The notes beneath the pieces were generated by a model. The model worked only from the letters and a program-made list of their open reading frames with translations, did no database searches and was not told the origin of the DNA. From contig NZ_JGZR01000006.1 in assembly GCF_000741775.1 (NCBI RefSeq), forward strand, positions 372,001 to 436,000: a stretch of 64,000 nt of DNA, in the 5' to 3' direction. Shown here piece after piece: positions 56,545 to 64,000 of the stretch. The DNA is from Bifidobacterium subtile. GTDB taxonomy: Bacteria > Actinomycetota > Actinomycetes > Actinomycetales > Bifidobacteriaceae. How positions within the stretch are numbered: the stretch's first letter is position 1; the number at the start of each line of letters is the position of its first letter. Both the position numbers and the translations under genes were made by a program.

Positions 56545-57241
56545 CCACTATTGACCACTATGTGAACCTCATATCGCATGGTATGACCACATAGTGAACG
56601 CCATTCGAAAACAGCTCGGATATCGTTGCGGATCCGCTTGATCGCACGTCATTTCACCGACTTGCGCCGGCCATGGCATACGTGTACTGTGGCAGCTGTT
56701 GTGAGGGTATGAAGTTACCCTAGGTGTTATGCCTGAATCGCGCCGTGTTCGTAACTACATAAGCGCTGACGACTTCTGCAGGGTTGCAGGAGTCGTGTAT
56801 GCGCACATCTCCCCACTCTGAAATGCAGTGATAGGAAATGGAATAACAGGAAATGTAACGACAGTAAGGGCGAGTAGGAAGTGTGGAATATGAGCGACAT
56901 AGCCGATGCGAGCATGGCTTTGCGAATTTCTGTGGGCGCTAACATTCTGCAATCCCGTCCCGCAATCCTGCAGCCTGCGAGCCTCGAACGACATCCACGA
57001 GCCACCCATGCAGAAACGCCGTGCGCCACTTGCCTTGCAAGGGTTGCGAGCAATTTACGCATTCGCGTCGTATGATTGCCTGTTATCGACCACACCATGG
57101 TCACATATGCGGATTTTCCGCCGACTGCGGCTTGCGTCGCGGCTAGGATGTGACCATGATGCAGGTAACCGGGACGTTACATCGTTTCGGCTGCCGGGTT
57201 TAGACTGAAAGCTGTTGCAAGCAGCAGGTTAGGAGGAATGG
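56545..57241. other. ~700-bp gap between metA and the ATP synthase operon
   Basis: A hairpin with 9-bp arms CACTATGTG/CACATAGTG (56556-56596) just after metA may end its transcript. AGGGTA-N6-TACCCT (56704-56721) is a small palindrome. TTACAT (57177-57182) and TAGACT (57201-57206), 18 bp apart, could be the atp promoter. No gene was recognised. Confidence 0.45.
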
Positions 57242-58355
<1,114 letters not shown>

Positions 58356-58417
58356 TCGCAGCTGATCGGTAATGGATCGGCTGTGTGCCGACATGAGTGA
58401 CACGAAAGGAGGCAGGT

Positions 58418-58942
58418 ATGCGTACTGAAGCTGCCGGAGGCATTGGGCTTTTTCTGCCTGAGACATATGATCTGGTGTGGTCGGCTATCGTGCTGGTCAT
58501 CATCGCGGTGTTCTTTTACAAGTTCTTCCTGCCGAAATTCCAATCGGTCTTTGACGAACGCGCCAAGAAAATCGAAGGCGGCATCGCCAATGCCGAAAAA
58601 GCCCAAAAAGAGGCCGACGAGGCCAAGGACAAGTATGAGGCCCAGCTGAACACCGCACGCGTCGAAGCGGCGAAAATCCGCGACGACGCCCGGGCCGAGG
58701 CTTCGCACATCATCGACGACGCCCGCACGAAGGCTGAAGGCGAGGCTGCGCAGATCACGGCCAACGCCCAGCGCTCACTGCAGACGCAGCAGCAGCAGGC
58801 GATGGTCAAGCTCAGGGGCGAGGTCGGCACATTGGCGACCGCGCTTGCGGGCAAGATCCTCGGCTCTAAGCTCGCCGATAATTCAGTGCAATCGACCATG
58901 CTTGACCAGATGATCGACGATTTGTCGGGTGACGATCGGTGA
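58418..58942 (+). CDS. atpF: ATP synthase subunit b (Fo)
   Basis: The peripheral-stalk subunit, 174 residues: one N-terminal membrane helix (LVWSAIVLVIIAVFFYKFFLP) followed by a long charged Ala/Glu/Lys/Gln coiled coil. AAAGGAGG just before the ATG at 58418 sets this start; a GTG at 58397 is less likely. Confidence 0.95.
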   Translation: MRTEAAGGIGLFLPETYDLVWSAIVLVIIAVFFYKFFLPKFQSVFDERAKKIEGGIANAEKAQKEADEAKDKYEAQLNTARVEAAKIRDDARAEASHIIDDARTKAEGEAAQITANAQRSLQTQQQQAMVKLRGEVGTLATALAGKILGSKLADNSVQSTMLDQMIDDLSGDDR

Positions 58943-58960
58943 GCGGAAGTGAGGTGAGTC

Positions 58961-59788
58961 ATGCGTGGTGAAGCTTCACGCCTGGCCGATCGCGAGTCTC
59001 GCGACTCGTTTGCGCTGCAGCTGAGCAAAGTCGGCGAGGATACTTGGCGCATCGGCAATGAGCTGTTTACGATCACCGCTTTGCTCGATGGCAACGCGGC
59101 GCTCGAGCACGCGCTCACCGAACCTTCGCGTTCCACCGAAGACAAGATGGCGCTGCTGAGCGGGATTCTGGGCGAGCGGGTCCATCCGTTCACGATGACG
59201 ATCCTCGAGGATCTTGTCAAGCGGCCATGGAGCCGGTCGGCGGACATCGCGGATGCGGTCGAGGATTTCGGCGTGGACGGCATGATGTACTACGCGGATC
59301 ACACCAACAGCACCGCGCAGGTTTCGATCGAACTCGCCGAGCTGCACTCGGCCCTGATCGACCTGCCGGTGGTGCGTGCGCGCCTGCAGGACACGCGTGC
59401 GAATTCCGACGCCCGAGTCAAGCTGCTGCACGACATCCTGGACGGCAGCGGCTTCAACAAGGTCACGCTGCGCCTCGCGGAGCATGCGGCCTGCAACCTG
59501 CGCAAACGTCGTTATCTGTCTACCATCCAATGGCTGATCGGCAAATTCTCCCGGCATATGGGGCAATCGCTGATCACGGTCACGACGGCGACGCATTTGA
59601 GCGACGAGCAGATCGCGAAGCTGGTCGATGTCTATTCGGCCAAGCTGGGGCGCCCGGTGCATGTCAACGCCGTGGTCGATGCCTCCGTGATCGGCGGCAT
59701 GCGCATTCAGGTGGGCGAGGAAGTCACCGACAATACGGTGATCGCCCAGTTGCGGCACCTGCAGGACACTGTGAAAGTCGGGGTCTGA
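58961..59788 (+). CDS. atpH: ATP synthase subunit delta (F1)
   Basis: Delta links F1 to the b stalk. This 275-residue version is longer than the ~180 residues of E. coli delta, as is usual in actinobacteria, with an extra N-terminal part. The conserved C-terminal signature is IGGMRIQVGEEVTDNTVIAQLRHLQ. It is 18 bp after atpF. Confidence 0.93.
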   Translation: MRGEASRLADRESRDSFALQLSKVGEDTWRIGNELFTITALLDGNAALEHALTEPSRSTEDKMALLSGILGERVHPFTMTILEDLVKRPWSRSADIADAVEDFGVDGMMYYADHTNSTAQVSIELAELHSALIDLPVVRARLQDTRANSDARVKLLHDILDGSGFNKVTLRLAEHAACNLRKRRYLSTIQWLIGKFSRHMGQSLITVTTATHLSDEQIAKLVDVYSAKLGRPVHVNAVVDASVIGGMRIQVGEEVTDNTVIAQLRHLQDTVKVGV

Positions 59789-59832
59789 CAAATGAGACTT
59801 ACCAGTCAACACAACATCAATAAGGAGTGATC

Positions 59833-61464
59833 ATGGCAGAACTTACCATCGATCCCGCCGCGGTACGCAAGGCGCTCGACGATTTCGTCGAGTCGTACAC
59901 GCCGTCGGACACACCTACCCAAGAGGTGGGCTATGTGGCCACGGCTGGCGACGGCATTGCGCACGTGGCAGGACTGCCTGGTTGCATGGCGAACGAGCTG
60001 CTGACCTTCGAGGACGGCACGCTCGGTCTGGCGATGAACCTCGACGCCAGGGAAATCGGCGTGGTGATTCTCGGCGACTTCGCAGGCATCGAAGAAGGCC
60101 AGGAAGTGCGCCGCACCGGCGAAGTGCTTTCCGTGCCGGTCGGCGACGGCTACCTGGGCCGCACGGTCGACCCGCTGGGCAACCCCATCGACGGCCTGGG
60201 CGAAATCAAAAGCGAAGGGCGACGCATCCTCGAGGCGCAGGCCCCGGATGTGATGCACCGCCATCCGGTCGAGGAGCCGCTGTCGACGGGCCTGAAGGCC
60301 ATCGACGCCATGACCCCGGTCGGCCGCGGACAGCGCCAGCTCATCATCGGCGATCGCCAGACCGGCAAGACGGCCATCGCGATCGATACGATCATCAACC
60401 AGAAGGACAACTGGAAGACCGGCGACCCCAAGAAGCAGGTGCGCTGCATCTACGTCGCCATCGGTCAGAAGGGCTCGACCATCGCCTCGGTGCGTCAGAG
60501 CCTCGAAGAATCCGGCGCGATGGAGTACACGACGATCGTGGCCAGCCCGGCTTCCGATTCCGCAGGCTTCAAGTACATCGCCCCATACACCGGCTCGGCC
60601 ATCGGCCAGCACTGGATGTACCACGGCAAGCATGTGCTCATCGTCTTCGACGACTTGTCCAAAGAGGCGGAAGCGTATCGCTCGATCTCGCTGCTGCTGC
60701 GTCGCCCGCCGGGGCGCGAGGCCTATCCCGGCGACGTGTTCTACCTGCATTCCCGTCTGCTCGAACGCTGCGCCAAGCTTTCCGACGATCTGGGCGGGGG
60801 TTCGATGACCGGCCTGCCGATCATCGAGACGAAGGCGAACGACGTGTCCGCCTACATTCCGACCAACGTGATCTCGATCACCGACGGCCAGATCTTCCTG
60901 CAGTCCGATCTGTTCAACGCCAACCAGCGCCCGGCTGTCGACGTGGGCATCTCGGTGTCCCGAGTCGGCGGCGCCGCGCAGACCAAGGCCTTGAAGAAGG
61001 TTTCCGGCACACTTAAGATCTCGCTGGCGCAGTACCGCTCGCTCGAGTCCTTCGCCATGTTCGCCTCCGATCTGGACGCGGCTTCGAAGGCTCAGCTGAC
61101 CCGTGGCGCACGCCTGACCGAGCTGCTCAAGCAGCCGCAGTTCTCGCCCTTCTCCATGGAGCGCGAGGTCGTCTCGGTCTGGACCGGCACGCACGGCAAG
61201 CTCGACGATCTCGACATCGAAGACGTGCTGCCCTTCGAGAAGGCTTTGCTCGACTATCTCGATCACAACACGGATATCCTGAAGGTCATCCGCGAGACCG
61301 AGGACTTCACCGCTGATACGGAGAAGGCGCTGGACAAGGCCATCGACGAATTCCGCACGACCTACGTGACGAAGGCCGGCAAGCCGCTCGTCGAGAAGAA
61401 GCCTGACGTCGTCAAGCCGACCGAGGTGGAGCAGGAGCGGTTCGTCGCGGGGGAGAAGAAGTAA
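59833..61464 (+). CDS. atpA: ATP synthase subunit alpha (F1)
   Basis: A non-catalytic nucleotide-binding subunit, 543 residues. The P-loop GDRQTGKT (173-180) and the alpha signature [17 protein letters not shown] are intact. AAGGAG at 59822-59827 fixes the ATG at 59833. It is the fifth gene of the operon. Confidence 0.98.
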   Translation: MAELTIDPAAVRKALDDFVESYTPSDTPTQEVGYVATAGDGIAHVAGLPGCMANELLTFEDGTLGLAMNLDAREIGVVILGDFAGIEEGQEVRRTGEVLSVPVGDGYLGRTVDPLGNPIDGLGEIKSEGRRILEAQAPDVMHRHPVEEPLSTGLKAIDAMTPVGRGQRQLIIGDRQTGKTAIAIDTIINQKDNWKTGDPKKQVRCIYVAIGQKGSTIASVRQSLEESGAMEYTTIVASPASDSAGFKYIAPYTGSAIGQHWMYHGKHVLIVFDDLSKEAEAYRSISLLLRRPPGREAYPGDVFYLHSRLLERCAKLSDDLGGGSMTGLPIIETKANDVSAYIPTNVISITDGQIFLQSDLFNANQRPAVDVGISVSRVGGAAQTKALKKVSGTLKISLAQYRSLESFAMFASDLDAASKAQLTRGARLTELLKQPQFSPFSMEREVVSVWTGTHGKLDDLDIEDVLPFEKALLDYLDHNTDILKVIRETEDFTADTEKALDKAIDEFRTTYVTKAGKPLVEKKPDVVKPTEVEQERFVAGEKK

Positions 61465-61467
61465 GCA

Positions 61468-63913
<2,446 letters not shown>

Positions 63914-63914
<1 letters not shown>

Positions 63915-64000
63915 TGGCCGATAAGAAACTCCTGCAGGTCAATATGGTTGCGGCCGACCACCCCGTGTGGTCGGGCACGGCGACCTCGGTGACCATCCCT
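63914..64000 (+). CDS. atpC: ATP synthase subunit epsilon, N-terminal part (cut by window end)
   Basis: The first 29 codons of the epsilon subunit, beginning MADKKLLQVNMVAADHPVWSG, the start of the beta-sandwich domain. The ATG overlaps the atpD stop as TGATG, so translation is coupled. The rest lies outside the window. Confidence 0.93.

Overview
This 64 kb, high-GC window is a chromosomal segment that looks like Bifidobacterium or a close relative (family Bifidobacteriaceae). The grounds are the actinobacterial gene content (long Arg/Asp-rich Rho, DUF2469, GlgE, HspR-type HAIR operator, CsoR), GTG starts with AGGAGG ribosome sites, and the order initiator tRNA - metA - atpBEFHAGDC. No prophage, insertion-sequence transposase, rRNA or CRISPR array was seen.

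Layout. 1-9.6 kb: a histidine-utilisation island: hutI (cut by the window edge), a long eukaryotic-type hutU, an IclR regulator, a divergent HutH-like ammonia-lyase, and a four-gene OpuC/HutXWV-type ABC transporter. Together these would import histidine and take it through urocanate and imidazolonepropionate to formiminoglutamate. 9.8-12.6 kb: clpB behind a HAIR heat-shock operator. 13-14.6 kb: a membrane protein resembling the transmembrane core of copper P-type ATPases, divergent from csoR, with a CsoR-type operator between them. 14.7-22 kb: rmuC, a degenerate phosphoribosyltransferase, a SPOUT RNA methyltransferase, a solitary PD-(D/E)XK-like gene bracketed by palindromic repeats, and an ABC-2 exporter. 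22.4-25.8 kb: gatCAB. 26-36 kb: acetyltransferase, DUF2469, FAD oxidoreductase, rho, chorismate mutase, valS. 36-43 kb: peptide-type solute-binding protein, nth, orphan OmpR-type regulator, membrane protein, mntP, ppa. 43-50 kb: glgE, a DnaA-box cluster, a sortase-anchored surface protein and an MFS transporter. 50-55 kb: HxlR regulator with quinone-oxidoreductase-like enzyme, then a small accessory patch (AlkD-like protein, membrane protein plus winged-helix regulator) lying between two ~525 bp direct repeats and two related pseudogene remnants. 55-64 kb: initiator tRNA, metA and the F1Fo ATP synthase operon, with atpC cut by the window end.

The most unusual content is non-coding. (i) Three diverged ~0.4-0.5 kb intergenic elements contain a large inverted repeat whose short core word has changed in concert inside each copy. 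(ii) Five ~112 bp imperfect palindromes of one family sit between genes. (iii) Five or six hairpins share a TGCGGG stem and a loop fixed at 14-15 nt. (iv) Five DnaA boxes occur in 86 bp far from any dnaA/dnaN genes. All were read by eye. Copy number outside the window, expression and function are not known from this sequence.
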